Shown here one piece after another: positions 1 through 8,985 of a DNA stretch of 64,000 nucleotides. This DNA is from Yimella lutea (GTDB lineage: Bacteria > Actinomycetota > Actinomycetes > Actinomycetales > Dermatophilaceae): the NCBI RefSeq assembly GCF_006715095.1, contig NZ_VFMO01000001.1:2108001-2172000 (forward strand), in the 5' to 3' direction. The position numbers and the translations under genes were made by a program. Within the stretch, counting starts at the first letter, position 1. Every line of letters begins with the position of its first letter. The notes beneath the pieces are model-generated. The model had not been told where the DNA came from, searched no databases, and saw only the letters and a program-made list of their open reading frames with translations.

Positions 1-2
1 TC

Positions 3-230
3 ATGGGGCTGCATTCGCCGGCCTCGGCGGTGCTGTCGGCGATCATCTTCAACGCGATCGTGATCGTCTTCCTCATCCCGCTGGCGCTGCGTGGGGTGAA
101 GTACCGGCCCGGGAACGCGTCCAGCATCCTCGGCCGAAACCTCGCCGTCTACGGCCTCGGCGGCGTGATCGCCCCCTTCATCGGGATCTGGCTGATCGAC
201 CTCGTCGTCCGCCTCATCCCCGGCTTCTGA
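3..230 (+). CDS. kdpB: KdpB C-terminal end (partial)
   Basis: Last 75 residues of the P-type ATPase subunit of the KdpFABC high-affinity potassium pump; the gene starts left of the window. What is visible is the C-terminal membrane part: the conserved hydrophilic stretch [19 protein letters not shown] between two hydrophobic helices, which is typical of KdpB family ends. kdpC follows after 22 bases, preceded by an AGAAAGAGA ribosome site. Identity is secure from the C-terminal signature and the kdpC/D/E neighbours; nothing can be said about the catalytic domain. Confidence 0.93.
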   Translation: MGLHSPASAVLSAIIFNAIVIVFLIPLALRGVKYRPGNASSILGRNLAVYGLGGVIAPFIGIWLIDLVVRLIPGF

Positions 231-252
231 GCCTTCTGAGAAAGAGATCATC

Positions 253-867
253 ATGAACACACAAGCTCGCGGAGTCGGGCGCACCATCTGGGTCGCCACC
301 CGCGCCATGGCCCTCCTCACCCTCGCGTTGGGGGTCGGGTACACCCTCCTCATCACCGGCATCGGACAACTCGCCCTCCCCGCCCAGGCGAACGGGTCGA
401 TCGTCACCAACCAGGACGGCGACCCGGTCGGGTCGGCGCTGATCGGTCAGTCGTTCACGGACGAGGAGGGGAACCCGCTGCCGGAGTACTTCCAGCCGCG
501 CCCCTCTGCCGCCGGCGACGGGTACGACGGGGGCGCCTCGTCCGGGTCGAACTACGGCCCCGAGAACAAGGACCTCATCGCCGCCATCACCGAACGCAAG
601 ACCCAGGTGGCGGAGTTCAACGGGGTCACCGAGGAGGAGGTTCCCGTCGACGCGGTCACCGCCTCCTCCTCGGGGCTTGACCCGCACATCAGCCCCGAGT
701 ATGCGGCGATCCAGATCAACCGCATCGCCGACGCCCGCGGCATCCCCGCAGAGCAGCTGCGGGAGCTGGTCGCGGCGCACACCCAGGGGCCGGACGCCGG
801 CTACCTGGGAGAATCGAGGGTGAACGTTCTGGAACTGAACATCGCCGTGGACGAGTTGGAGGGCTGA
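253..867 (+). CDS. kdpC: KdpC, potassium-transporting ATPase chaperone subunit
   Basis: 204 residues, the normal KdpC length. One N-terminal membrane helix (residues about 17-38) is followed by an extracytoplasmic domain with family hallmarks: GSALIGQSFTD, the YFQPRPSAA segment, SGSNYGPEN and the C-terminal VNVLELN. KdpC stabilises the KdpFABC complex and helps ATP binding by KdpB. It lies between kdpB and kdpD, with only 2 bases to kdpD, so the operon carries its own sensor and regulator. The start is the ATG after the purine-rich AGAAAGAGATC leader. Confidence 0.96.
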   Translation: MNTQARGVGRTIWVATRAMALLTLALGVGYTLLITGIGQLALPAQANGSIVTNQDGDPVGSALIGQSFTDEEGNPLPEYFQPRPSAAGDGYDGGASSGSNYGPENKDLIAAITERKTQVAEFNGVTEEEVPVDAVTASSSGLDPHISPEYAAIQINRIADARGIPAEQLRELVAAHTQGPDAGYLGESRVNVLELNIAVDELEG

Positions 868-869
868 AC

Positions 870-3365
870 ATGCCGAAACGGGGGCAGCTTCGGGTGCTGC
901 TCGGGGCTGCCCCCGGGGTCGGCAAAACCTTCACGATGCTCGAAGACGGTCGGCGCCTGCTCGCAGACGGGAAAGACGTCGTCGTCGGGATCGTGGAAAC
1001 CCACGGCCGTGCCGCTACCGCGGCCATGACCGAGGGGCTCCCGAGTGTGCCCCGCACCCGCGTGGAACACCGGGGCGTCACCCTCGAAGAAATGGACCTG
1101 TACGCGGTGCTTGACCGCAAGCCCGCCGTCGCGCTGGTCGATGAACTCGCCCACACCAACGCGCCCGGATCGAAGAACGACAAACGCTGGCAGGACGTAG
1201 AGGAGCTGCTCGCGGCGGGGATCGATGTGATCTCCACCCTCAACATTCAGCACATCGAGTCCCTGAACGATGTTGTCGAGCAGATCACCGGCGTCCCGCA
1301 GCGCGAGACCGTCCCGGACAGTTTCCTGCGCGGCGCCGAACAGATCGAGGTCGTCGACCTGGCCCCCCAAGCCCTCCGGGACCGGCTCAGCGGCGGGTTC
1401 GTGTATCCCGCTGAACGTATCGACGCCGCCCTGTCGAACTACTTCCGGCTCGGGAACCTCACCGCGCTGCGGGAGCTCGCCCTCATCTGGCTGGCCGACG
1501 AAGTCGACCAAGCACTGAAGGGGTACCGCAAGGACCACGGCATCGACAGCACCTGGGAGGCCCGTGAACGCGTCGTCGTCGCCCTCACCGGCGGCCCCGA
1601 AGGCGAAACGCTGCTGCGCCGCGGGGCACGCATCGCCGCCCGCTCCGCCGGCGGCGAACTGATCGCCGTGCACATCACCAGCCAAGACGGGCTCCGGACC
1701 GGCAACCCCGCCATCCTGGCCGAGCAGCGGGCGCTCGTGGAGAAACTCAACGGCACCTACCATCAGGTCATCGGCGAAGATATCCCCACCGCGCTGGTGG
1801 AGTTCGCCCGCTCCGTCAACGCCACCCAGCTCGTTCTCGGCGCCAGCCGACGCGGCCGCATCACCTCCGCGTTCACCGGGCCTGGCATCGGTGCGACCGT
1901 GGTCCGCGAATCCGGCGACATCGACGTGCACATGGTCAACCACGCCGCCGCCGGGAAACGCTTCACCCTGCCCCCGCTCACCGGGGCACTCACCCGCAAA
2001 CGCCGCATCCTCGGGTTCGTCGTCGCCCTCCTCGGCGGGCCCGCGCTCACCGCACTGTTGACCCTGTTCCGCAGCGAAGACTCCATCACCACCGACGTCC
2101 TCGCGTATCAGCTCCTCGTCGTCATCGTCGCCCTGGTCGGAGGAATCTGGCCGGCCCTGTTCGCCGCGGTGCTGTCCGGGATCACCCTGGATTTTCTGTT
2201 CATCGAACCGCTCTACACGATCCACATCCACCAGCCCCACCACCTCCTCTCTCTCATCCTGTATGTGGTAATCGCGAGTCTGGTGAGCTTCATCGTCGAC
2301 CGTGCCGCCCGCTACACCCGCGCCGCCCGCAGATCCGCCGCCGAATCCGAACTCATCCAGACCATCGCCGGCAGCGTCCTGCGCGCAGACAACGCGATCC
2401 AAGCGCTCATCGACCGCACCCGCGAAGCCTTCCAACTTCCCGGCGTCCGCCTCATGCGCGGCGAAGACGTGCTCGCCCGGTCGGGGGAACCGCTGCCCGA
2501 CAATCACCACACCAGCATTCGCGTCACCGACGACACCACTCTGGAACTGCACGGCCCCGACCTTGCTGCGGCGGAACAACGCCTCCTCGCGGTCGTCACC
2601 GCCCAACTCACCGCCGCACTCGAACACCAGCACCTTACCCAGACGGCGCAGCAGATCGAACCGATCGCGGCATCGGATCGGGTACGCGGCGCCCTCCTCT
2701 CCGCTCTCAGCCATGATCTGCGCCGCCCCCTTGCAGCCGCAGCCGCGGCGGTCGGAGGGTTGAAGGCGGCGGGCCCCGACCTGGCGCTGACAGACAAGAA
2801 GGAACTCCTCGACACCGCCGATGAGAGCCTCGCAGCCCTTGCGGCTCTCGTCACCGACCTCCTCGACGTCAGCCGCCTACAAGCAGGGGTTCTGACGATC
2901 GCGGACATCCCCACCGACCCGGCAGAAACCATCGCTCCCGCCCTCGACGAACTCCACCTCGGCCCGACCGACGTCACCCTCAACCTCGCCCACGGCGACG
3001 CGCTCGCCCACGCCGACCCCGTACTCCTGCAACGAGTCCTGGTGAACCTCCTCGCCAACGCCCACCGCTACACCCCGGCCGGCACACCGATCCATGTCAG
3101 CACCAGCACCTTCGGTGACCGGCTCGAGATCCGCATCATCGACCGCGGCCCCGGCATACCGCCCGAGAATCTGGACGACATCTTCCTGCCCTTCCAACGC
3201 CTCGGCGACACCGACAACACCACCGGCCTCGGTCTCGGCCTGGCCCTCTCCCGCGGGTTCATCGAAGCAATGCACGGCACCCTCACGCCCGAGGACACCC
3301 CCGGTGGCGGGCTCACCATGGTCATCTCCCTCAACACCACCAGCACCAGCCAGGAGCAATCATGA
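870..3365 (+). CDS. kdpD: KdpD, potassium/turgor sensor histidine kinase
   Basis: 831 residues. Order of domains: N-terminal KdpD ATP-binding domain with Walker A GAAPGVGKTFT (residues about 12-22), a universal-stress-protein-like domain (about 225-350), four membrane helices (about 375-480), then HisKA with the phosphoacceptor SHDLRRPL (His near 614) and a C-terminal HATPase domain with the GPGIP and GLGLGL nucleotide boxes. KdpD senses low potassium or osmotic upshift and phosphorylates KdpE. Its stop overlaps the kdpE start as ATGA, so translation is probably coupled. Confidence 0.96.
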   Translation: MPKRGQLRVLLGAAPGVGKTFTMLEDGRRLLADGKDVVVGIVETHGRAATAAMTEGLPSVPRTRVEHRGVTLEEMDLYAVLDRKPAVALVDELAHTNAPGSKNDKRWQDVEELLAAGIDVISTLNIQHIESLNDVVEQITGVPQRETVPDSFLRGAEQIEVVDLAPQALRDRLSGGFVYPAERIDAALSNYFRLGNLTALRELALIWLADEVDQALKGYRKDHGIDSTWEARERVVVALTGGPEGETLLRRGARIAARSAGGELIAVHITSQDGLRTGNPAILAEQRALVEKLNGTYHQVIGEDIPTALVEFARSVNATQLVLGASRRGRITSAFTGPGIGATVVRESGDIDVHMVNHAAAGKRFTLPPLTGALTRKRRILGFVVALLGGPALTALLTLFRSEDSITTDVLAYQLLVVIVALVGGIWPALFAAVLSGITLDFLFIEPLYTIHIHQPHHLLSLILYVVIASLVSFIVDRAARYTRAARRSAAESELIQTIAGSVLRADNAIQALIDRTREAFQLPGVRLMRGEDVLARSGEPLPDNHHTSIRVTDDTTLELHGPDLAAAEQRLLAVVTAQLTAALEHQHLTQTAQQIEPIAASDRVRGALLSALSHDLRRPLAAAAAAVGGLKAAGPDLALTDKKELLDTADESLAALAALVTDLLDVSRLQAGVLTIADIPTDPAETIAPALDELHLGPTDVTLNLAHGDALAHADPVLLQRVLVNLLANAHRYTPAGTPIHVSTSTFGDRLEIRIIDRGPGIPPENLDDIFLPFQRLGDTDNTTGLGLGLALSRGFIEAMHGTLTPEDTPGGGLTMVISLNTTSTSQEQS

Positions 3366-4054
3366 GAATCCTGATCGCCGACGACGACCCGCAGATCCTC
3401 CGCGCCCTGCGCATCACCCTCACCGCCAAGGGCTACCAGATCTTCACCGCAGCAGACGGTGCCGAAGCTATCGCAGCCGCGATCGACCACCACCCCGACA
3501 TCTTCCTCATCGACCTCGGCATGCCCAAACTCGACGGCATCGAAGTCATCCACGGCATCCGCGGCTGGTCGCAGGCACCCATCCTCGTCGTCTCCGGACG
3601 TGCCGGCGCCGCTGACAAAGTCGAAGCGCTCGACGCTGGCGCGGACGACTACATCACCAAGCCCTTCGCCGTCGAAGAACTCCTCGCCCGTATCCGCGCC
3701 CTTACCCGCAGAGTCCCCCCAGAAGACGCCACCCCCGTCGTCCACCTCGGTGCGGTAACCATCGACCTCGCCGCGCACAGCGTCACCCGCGATACTCCCG
3801 ACGGGCAAAAGCAGATACGCCTTACCCCCACGGAATGGCAGTTCATCGACATCCTCATCCGCAACGCCGGGAAGCTCGTTACTCGCCAAACAATCCTCAC
3901 CACCATCTGGGGCACCGAACACGCCGAAGACACTGGCTACCTCCGCCTCTATGTCTCCCAACTGCGGCGCAAGCTCGAAGAAGACCCCACCAGTCCGGTG
4001 CATCTCCTGACCGAGCCGGGTATGGGCTACCGTCTCGACGGCATGACCACCTGA
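3362..4054 (+). CDS. kdpE: KdpE, response regulator of the kdp operon
   Basis: 230 residues, an OmpR/PhoB-type regulator. The receiver domain has the acidic pair DD near residue 7, phosphoacceptor Asp51 in IDLGMPKLDG and Lys in ITKPF. The C-terminal winged helix carries the recognition stretch LRLYVSQLRRKLEEDP and ends with GMGYRL. When phosphorylated by KdpD it activates kdp transcription. It overlaps kdpD by four bases. No kdp promoter or KdpE site can be examined because the operon start lies outside the window. Confidence 0.96.
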   Translation: MRILIADDDPQILRALRITLTAKGYQIFTAADGAEAIAAAIDHHPDIFLIDLGMPKLDGIEVIHGIRGWSQAPILVVSGRAGAADKVEALDAGADDYITKPFAVEELLARIRALTRRVPPEDATPVVHLGAVTIDLAAHSVTRDTPDGQKQIRLTPTEWQFIDILIRNAGKLVTRQTILTTIWGTEHAEDTGYLRLYVSQLRRKLEEDPTSPVHLLTEPGMGYRLDGMTT

Positions 4055-4076
4055 CCTTCGGGATACCGACGCGACC

Positions 4077-4472
4077 TTGAGCATCCTCGACACCATCGGC
4101 ATCATCGGTGAGCTGCTGTCCTGGATCGGTGCGATCATCGGCGTCCCTTTCGCCATCGCCGCCCTCATCATCCGCGCCATCGACGGGCCCCGCCTCACCA
4201 CGAACGTCACCATCGTCGAGGACCTCGACCAGAGACCGATCGCGATGTGGAGCGTGCAGGACCGCACCTACACGCGCCCCCTGACAGCACGCGACGAGAT
4301 CCGTGACCGCGAATCGACAAGCGTCACAGGTTTCGTATCAGAACGCGATCCAGAGAGACTTGAACTTCATAAGCGCTCCCACGCTGAGCGCTTATGCTGG
4401 ACTCTCGCGATCACCATGCTCAGCACCGCAGTAGTAGGGTTCCTTGCGTCACTTCTACCGATGTTCTGGTGA
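4077..4472 (+). CDS. Small two-helix membrane protein, unknown
   Basis: 131 residues from a TTG start 22 bases after kdpE; no better ATG exists in frame near the front. Two hydrophobic segments (about residues 6-33 and 107-128) flank a charged middle of roughly 70 residues rich in Arg, Asp and Glu. I do not recognise the family. Close spacing to kdpE suggests it may be the last gene of the kdp transcript. Existence is supported by hydrophobic helices and by absence of a competing frame. Confidence 0.55.
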   Translation: MSILDTIGIIGELLSWIGAIIGVPFAIAALIIRAIDGPRLTTNVTIVEDLDQRPIAMWSVQDRTYTRPLTARDEIRDRESTSVTGFVSERDPERLELHKRSHAERLCWTLAITMLSTAVVGFLASLLPMFW

Positions 4473-4600
4473 CAGACCCGACTCAACCTTCGATTCTGTG
4501 AGTCCAGTGCGAGGCCAGCGTTAGGGTTCTCGGCCCGCATCGTATGGGTACTGTTAGGGGTACTCGATTCTCGGCGGCGACTAGCCTTCGATTAGCGAGT

Positions 4601-5575
4601 ATGACGGTCGATGGTCGACAGGACGTATTCACGAGGCCCAACGGTGTGTCGTTGGCGCCGGTGGCCACGTTTTCGCCACTCCTCGCCCGAACCCAGGTCG
4701 CACACGCCCCGGTTGACCCGATCGCTTTTGACTGTCTCAAGTTCATCGTCGTTCGCGCGGGCAGAGCTCGACTGTTCAGTGAGTTTGGCGTGCACTTCGT
4801 CAGCATGGGTGACGTCGTGATTCTGGCCGCGAACACTCTCTGTGGAGCTGAGCCCGAGGGGTGGATTTCGACCACGACGCTCTACCTTGACCGAGACTAT
4901 GTCATCGATCAAGTGTTCTGGCAGTACGCGTCCCGGTTCCATGAGCGGCTCGACGCCAGTCAGTTCCTTGACGCCCATTACGCAGAACCCACCCAGGTGG
5001 TCCGTATCGGTAGGCACAAGGCGGGACTGATGATGCCATGGCTCGATGAGTTGGTTGCATTGAGCGTAGACGGCCTTCCTCCTGATCGGTTCTATCGAGC
5101 GCAATCGCTCGTCTCCGCCGTGTTCGACATTCTGGTTCCGTTCATTGTGGTTGCCAATGAAGGGACAGCTGGCGCGCGGCGAAGTGTATCGGCGCCCACC
5201 GTGCCACGTCATCGTCAATTCCGTCCGGTACGTCCAGAGGTTCTTGAGGTCGCGCAGGTCCTGCGTGCGGAGTTGGATCGGCACTGGACTGTGACTGAGC
5301 TCGCAGCCCGAGCGCACTTGTCCGTGTCTCAGTTGCGGCGGGTGTTCGTCGAGGCCTTTGGTAAGTCGCCGATCTCCTACTTGACGATGCTTCGTGCCGA
5401 GCGCATGGCTCACCTACTGCGTGTGGATAACGCGCCCATCTCTGAGATCGCGGCCCAGGTGGGCTGGGGGGATCCTGACTTCGCTGCACTTCAGTTCCGC
5501 CGGAGTGTCGGCGTTTCCCCCAGCGAGTACCGCAGAATCAGCGAGGTTGTCCCGGCGCCCTTCAACCCTGAGTGA
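4601..5575 (+). CDS. AraC-family transcriptional regulator
   Basis: 324 residues. The N-terminal 200 residues resemble the AraC-binding-like cupin domain (AraC_binding_2 type). The C-terminal 100 residues hold two helix-turn-helix units: WTVTELAARAHLSVSQLRRVF and the second with ISEIAAQVGWGDPDFAALQFRR, followed by the GVSPSEYRR signature. An alternative ATG at 4544 would add 19 residues; I prefer 4601 because similarity to the family starts there, though its ribosome site is weak. It is the last ordinary-looking gene before the conjugative element, and its target is not evident. Confidence 0.88.
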   Translation: MTVDGRQDVFTRPNGVSLAPVATFSPLLARTQVAHAPVDPIAFDCLKFIVVRAGRARLFSEFGVHFVSMGDVVILAANTLCGAEPEGWISTTTLYLDRDYVIDQVFWQYASRFHERLDASQFLDAHYAEPTQVVRIGRHKAGLMMPWLDELVALSVDGLPPDRFYRAQSLVSAVFDILVPFIVVANEGTAGARRSVSAPTVPRHRQFRPVRPEVLEVAQVLRAELDRHWTVTELAARAHLSVSQLRRVFVEAFGKSPISYLTMLRAERMAHLLRVDNAPISEIAAQVGWGDPDFAALQFRRSVGVSPSEYRRISEVVPAPFNPE

Positions 5576-5802
5576 ACGCGCGTCTTGCCGGGTGAAACGC
5601 TCATCTTTTTGCGCACGGATCACCAGGACTCTCCCGAATGAGCTAGACCAAGTTTGACCACGTCGGGTTCAGTGATGCACCTGGCGGTCGCTCACTTTCT
5701 GTCCGTCGTCCGTCTCGATTGCGTTTCCTGAGTCCCTTCGCGCACCTTCTGGTCGCAGAGGTCACCCGCCGTGTTGCGGGTACCTGCGGAAGGAGGACGA
5801 CG
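5576..5802 (+). other. Non-coding gap, likely left flank of the conjugative element
   Basis: 227 bases with no convincing gene. It ends with the ribosome site GGAAGGAGGACGACG before the antirestriction gene. The left end of the mobile element could lie here, but I found no sequence matching the tRNA-Asp end at 29.79-29.86 kb, so the left junction is not located. Confidence 0.4.
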
Positions 5803-6885
5803 ATGGCGACCAGCGAAGAGGCGCGGGCTGCGCGAGATGCGAAGCTCGATGCCCTCCATGAACAGCTCACCGGCGCGGTCGAGTCGTTGGTGTCGGGTGA
5901 GGACTGGAAGCAGGCGTTAGAGTTCGCGGCCCGGTTCCGTGCCCGTTCGTTCAATAACACGCTGCTGATCTTCGTGCAGCATCAGGCAGCGTTCGAGACA
6001 GGCCGAGTGCCGGAGCCAGTGCCGTCGTATGTGGCGGGGTTCAAGCAGTGGCAGGCGCTCGGCCGGCAGGTGGAGAAGGGCCAGTCGGGGTACATGATCC
6101 TCGCGCCCGTCACGGGCCGTTTCGCGTCGTTCACGCCGAAGGTGGCGGAGTCGTGGCGAAGGCTTGGCCGGTTCGAGAAGCCGAAGCCGGGTGAGGCGGT
6201 GCGGTCCCGCATGGTCGGTGTTCGCCCCGCCTATGTGTGGGATGTTTCGCAGACCGCGGGTGATCCGATACCTGTCCCGCCGTCACCCCGGTTGCTCGAA
6301 GGCGAAGCACCCGATGGGCTCTGGAAGGGCATCGCCGTGCAAGTCGAGGCGCAGGGGTTCACGGTGTTGCGGGTGTCGCACGAGGGCATGATCCACGGTG
6401 CGAACGGCCTCACCGATTTCGGTGCGCGGACGGTGGCGGTGCGGGAGAACATGCCCGAGGCGGCACAGGTGAAGACTCTCGTGCACGAGCTCGCCCACGT
6501 GCTCCTCCACGGACCGGATAATCCCGATGCGACAGGGCATCGCGGAATCGGTGAGGTCGAGGCGGATTCGGTGGCGTTGATGGTCGCTGCGGCGCATGGC
6601 ATGGATACCAGTGATTGCACGGTGCCGTATGTGTCGGGGTGGGCGGCGACGGTGCCGGAGAAGTCCCCGGTCGAAGTCGTCCAAGGCACAGGCGAACGCG
6701 TCCGCAAGACCGCCGCCGCGATTCTCGATCAGCTCCCGACCGCGCAGATCGGCAACGGTGATCCTCCTGGTCTCAGCCGTGACCCCTCCGCGAAGAAGCC
6801 TCCCGCGCCGATGGTCGATGCTGCGGCTGACTTGTCGGTTGAGGAACCGCGCCGTCCGGTCGTCTCTTCGGTGAGGAGCCTGTGA
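5803..6885 (+). CDS. ArdC-like antirestriction protein with ImmA/IrrE-type zinc-protease motif
   Basis: 360 residues. The N-terminal half matches the ArdC N-terminal ssDNA-binding domain (motifs FAARFRARSFNNTLLI and VAGFKQWQALGRQVEKGQSG). The second half has the zinc metallopeptidase motif HELAHVLLH (near residue 228) and a downstream EVEADSVALMV glutamate helix, as in the ImmA/IrrE fold. ArdC-type proteins protect incoming single-stranded plasmid DNA from host restriction, which fits a first gene of a conjugative element. The start is chosen from the AGGAGG eight bases upstream. Its stop overlaps the next ATG (ATGA), so the two are coupled. Confidence 0.88.
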   Translation: MATSEEARAARDAKLDALHEQLTGAVESLVSGEDWKQALEFAARFRARSFNNTLLIFVQHQAAFETGRVPEPVPSYVAGFKQWQALGRQVEKGQSGYMILAPVTGRFASFTPKVAESWRRLGRFEKPKPGEAVRSRMVGVRPAYVWDVSQTAGDPIPVPPSPRLLEGEAPDGLWKGIAVQVEAQGFTVLRVSHEGMIHGANGLTDFGARTVAVRENMPEAAQVKTLVHELAHVLLHGPDNPDATGHRGIGEVEADSVALMVAAAHGMDTSDCTVPYVSGWAATVPEKSPVEVVQGTGERVRKTAAAILDQLPTAQIGNGDPPGLSRDPSAKKPPAPMVDAAADLSVEEPRRPVVSSVRSL

Positions 6886-7790
6886 TGGGTGCTGTTGACC
6901 TGTTCTCCGAGGTCGGTCGGATGCCGCTCCCGGAGGCTGCGGCGCGGTTCGCGGCGGCGGGGGTTCCGGTGTTCCCGTGTGTGCCGGGTGAGAAGCGGCC
7001 GCTGGTGCGCCGCGGCTTCCACAACGCGACTGCCGATCCTGCGCAGGTGTCGGAGTGGTGGCGGCGGTGGCCGGCGGCAAACATCGGCATTCCCACCGGC
7101 GCCGCGTCCGGGGTGGAGGTCCTCGATGTCGACCTGCACTCCACCGGCACCGGATTCCCAGCCTTCCGTGCAGCACACCGTGAAGGCCTTGCCGCAGGGT
7201 GGGCGGCGCTGGTGCGCACACCCTCTGGCGGGCTCCATGCCTACTACCCGGCAGACTCCGGTCGGTCGCAGTCGTCGTGGCAGGCAGCGAATGCGCATGT
7301 CGATTTCCGTGGTGATGGTGGCTACATCATCGCCCCGCCCTCGAAGGTGCTTCGCCCCGGCGGCGTGCGTGCTCCCTACCGGCTGGTCGTCGCCGGCAAC
7401 AATCCGGCCCCGGTCGATGCGGCACGGCTGCGCGACTTCCTTGACCTTCGCACCCCGATCCCGCTCGACCGTGCCCGTGCGTCACGGTTCGAGCGGCGGG
7501 GTTCGGATGCGAAGGTGCTTGCCGGTTGGGTGGCTGGGCGTGGCGAGGGTGAGCGGAACCGGGGCCTGTTCTGGGCTGCGTGTCGTCTCGCCGAAGCCGG
7601 CACCCCTCCCGATGCGACTCTCGAAGCCCTCGGGCCTGCGGCCGAACACGCGGGGCTGAGGTCACGGGAGATCATGGCGACGATCCGTTCCGCCTACCGC
7701 ACCACCCACCCCATGCACCGTGCTGACGCAGAGCCCGTGGCGGATCGGCGGCATCTCGTGCGCGAATCACCGGGGCGGGTGCTCTCATGA
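6882..7790 (+). CDS. Bifunctional primase-polymerase (Prim-Pol) domain protein
   Basis: 302 residues. The first 190 match the Prim-Pol fold of plasmid and ICE replication proteins: AARFAAAGVPVFPCVPGEK, WWRRWPAANIGIPTG, then the acidic metal-binding pair EVLDVDLH and the later GGLHAYY and FRGDGGYIIAPPS motifs. The remaining 100 residues are a helical tail with RNRGLFWAACRLAEAG, the usual companion region. It probably primes the transferred strand or replicates the excised element. It overlaps both neighbours by four bases within an operon starting at 5803. Confidence 0.88.
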   Translation: MMGAVDLFSEVGRMPLPEAAARFAAAGVPVFPCVPGEKRPLVRRGFHNATADPAQVSEWWRRWPAANIGIPTGAASGVEVLDVDLHSTGTGFPAFRAAHREGLAAGWAALVRTPSGGLHAYYPADSGRSQSSWQAANAHVDFRGDGGYIIAPPSKVLRPGGVRAPYRLVVAGNNPAPVDAARLRDFLDLRTPIPLDRARASRFERRGSDAKVLAGWVAGRGEGERNRGLFWAACRLAEAGTPPDATLEALGPAAEHAGLRSREIMATIRSAYRTTHPMHRADAEPVADRRHLVRESPGRVLS

Positions 7791-8479
7791 ACACTGCGGA
7801 GACGGTGATGCCGCGGGGCCGCCAGTTGGCAGTGGTCACGGCGATCACGGGCACGGTGTTCATCGCAGCGGGGGCGTTCTGGTTGTCGTTCACGGCGCTT
7901 GCTGATCTGGCTCGGCGGTCTGGGATTGATGCGCGGCAGGCGTGGGCGTGGCCGTTGATCGTGGACGGCATCATCGTCGTCGCAACCGTCGCCGTCGTCG
8001 CTCTCGCCAGCCAGCACCGACCTACTTGGTATCCCTGGACGTTGCTTGCTGCGGGGGCTGTGGTGTCGGTGACTGCGAACGCGATCCACGCGATCATCGC
8101 CGCCGACACCGACGTTCTCAGCGTCCTTGCCGCATCGGTCGCCGCGATCCCACCGCTCGTGCTGCTCGCAATCACTCATTTGACCGTCATGCTCACCCGC
8201 CCCGTCGCTCCGATCACGAAAGCAAACGAGACCGTGCCGGACCTGGCGCCGGTCGTGCGCGCTGTGGCGACAACAGGTGATGCCGTGCCGGGGCTGGAAG
8301 ACGCACCGACGTCCAAGCCGCCGGTCCCGGTGGTGCCGGTAAGCGAGCGGCGGGAGGAGGCGGCGCAACTGCGGGAGGTGGAGGGGTGGTCGAACAAGCA
8401 GATCGCCCGGCACCTGGGCGTGCACCCGTCGACTGTGGGCCGCTGGTTCGGCGCTGAAGTGAAGGAGGAGACATCGTGA
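7787..8479 (+). CDS. DUF2637 membrane protein with C-terminal helix-turn-helix
   Basis: 230 residues. Four hydrophobic segments lie between residues 12 and 132, as in the DUF2637 family that is common on actinobacterial integrative and conjugative elements. The C-terminus (about 180-230) is a small DNA-binding unit with the helix-turn-helix NKQIARHLGVHPSTVGRWF. Some DUF2637 proteins (SpdA-like) take part in intramycelial spread of plasmids; function here is inferred from that. Coupled to both neighbours by ATGA and GTGA overlaps. Confidence 0.8.
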   Translation: MNTAETVMPRGRQLAVVTAITGTVFIAAGAFWLSFTALADLARRSGIDARQAWAWPLIVDGIIVVATVAVVALASQHRPTWYPWTLLAAGAVVSVTANAIHAIIAADTDVLSVLAASVAAIPPLVLLAITHLTVMLTRPVAPITKANETVPDLAPVVRAVATTGDAVPGLEDAPTSKPPVPVVPVSERREEAAQLREVEGWSNKQIARHLGVHPSTVGRWFGAEVKEETS

Positions 8480-8907
8480 ACGACGTTGCAGAGACGAACC
8501 GGACTGAGCCACTGGATGTTCGGCTGGAGTCGGTGGAGGGGTCAGAGGCGGAGCGTTCGGCGTTCGCTGTGCACCGCGACCCCTCGCTCACCACCAGCAC
8601 TGGTCCTGGTTCGCGGGTGGGGCATGGGATCGCGTGGGTACGCCCCACCGATCTGATCGCGTCGAGCACCGCCCGGATCGCTGGCCGCGGCATCAACTTC
8701 CAGACCGAACTCGCACACTGTGCCCGCCGTGCACCAGGCCACGCCTACCGAGCAACTCGTAACGGTGTTCGCAGCATCCGGGATCGCCGCGCTGAACGAA
8801 CGGTTACCGATGAGGCGTCGGTGTTCGAGTCGTTCGATGTGTTCGAGCCGCAGGATCGGCCGCGCTCGTCGTCGTGGGTGCGGCCGTCCGGGATCGGGCT
8901 GGGGTGA
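8476..8907 (+). CDS. Hypothetical protein of the conjugative operon
   Basis: 143 residues from a GTG start overlapping the previous stop (GTGA), with GGAGGAG upstream. No membrane segment, no motif I recognise; Arg- and Ser-rich with acidic patches. Its only support is the tight coupling with the upstream gene and a clear ribosome site. It may be an element-specific accessory protein. Confidence 0.5.
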   Translation: MNDVAETNRTEPLDVRLESVEGSEAERSAFAVHRDPSLTTSTGPGSRVGHGIAWVRPTDLIASSTARIAGRGINFQTELAHCARRAPGHAYRATRNGVRSIRDRRAERTVTDEASVFESFDVFEPQDRPRSSSWVRPSGIGLG

Positions 8908-8985
8908 ACCGCCATGCGCAGAAGACGATGGCGCGACAGGGTCGGTGGGGAGCCGGCGCGCACCTGCCTGTCAGGAGGTGCCACC

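Noticed and set aside
1890..1897. GGTGCGAC inside kdpD as a member of the control motif
   Set aside because: It is inside coding sequence, antisense to the gene, and isolated from the motif cluster.
801..2714. Long minus-strand frame of 637 codons opposite kdpD
   Set aside because: Gly/Asp/Val-rich shadow of a high-GC gene; kdpD has clear domains on the plus strand.
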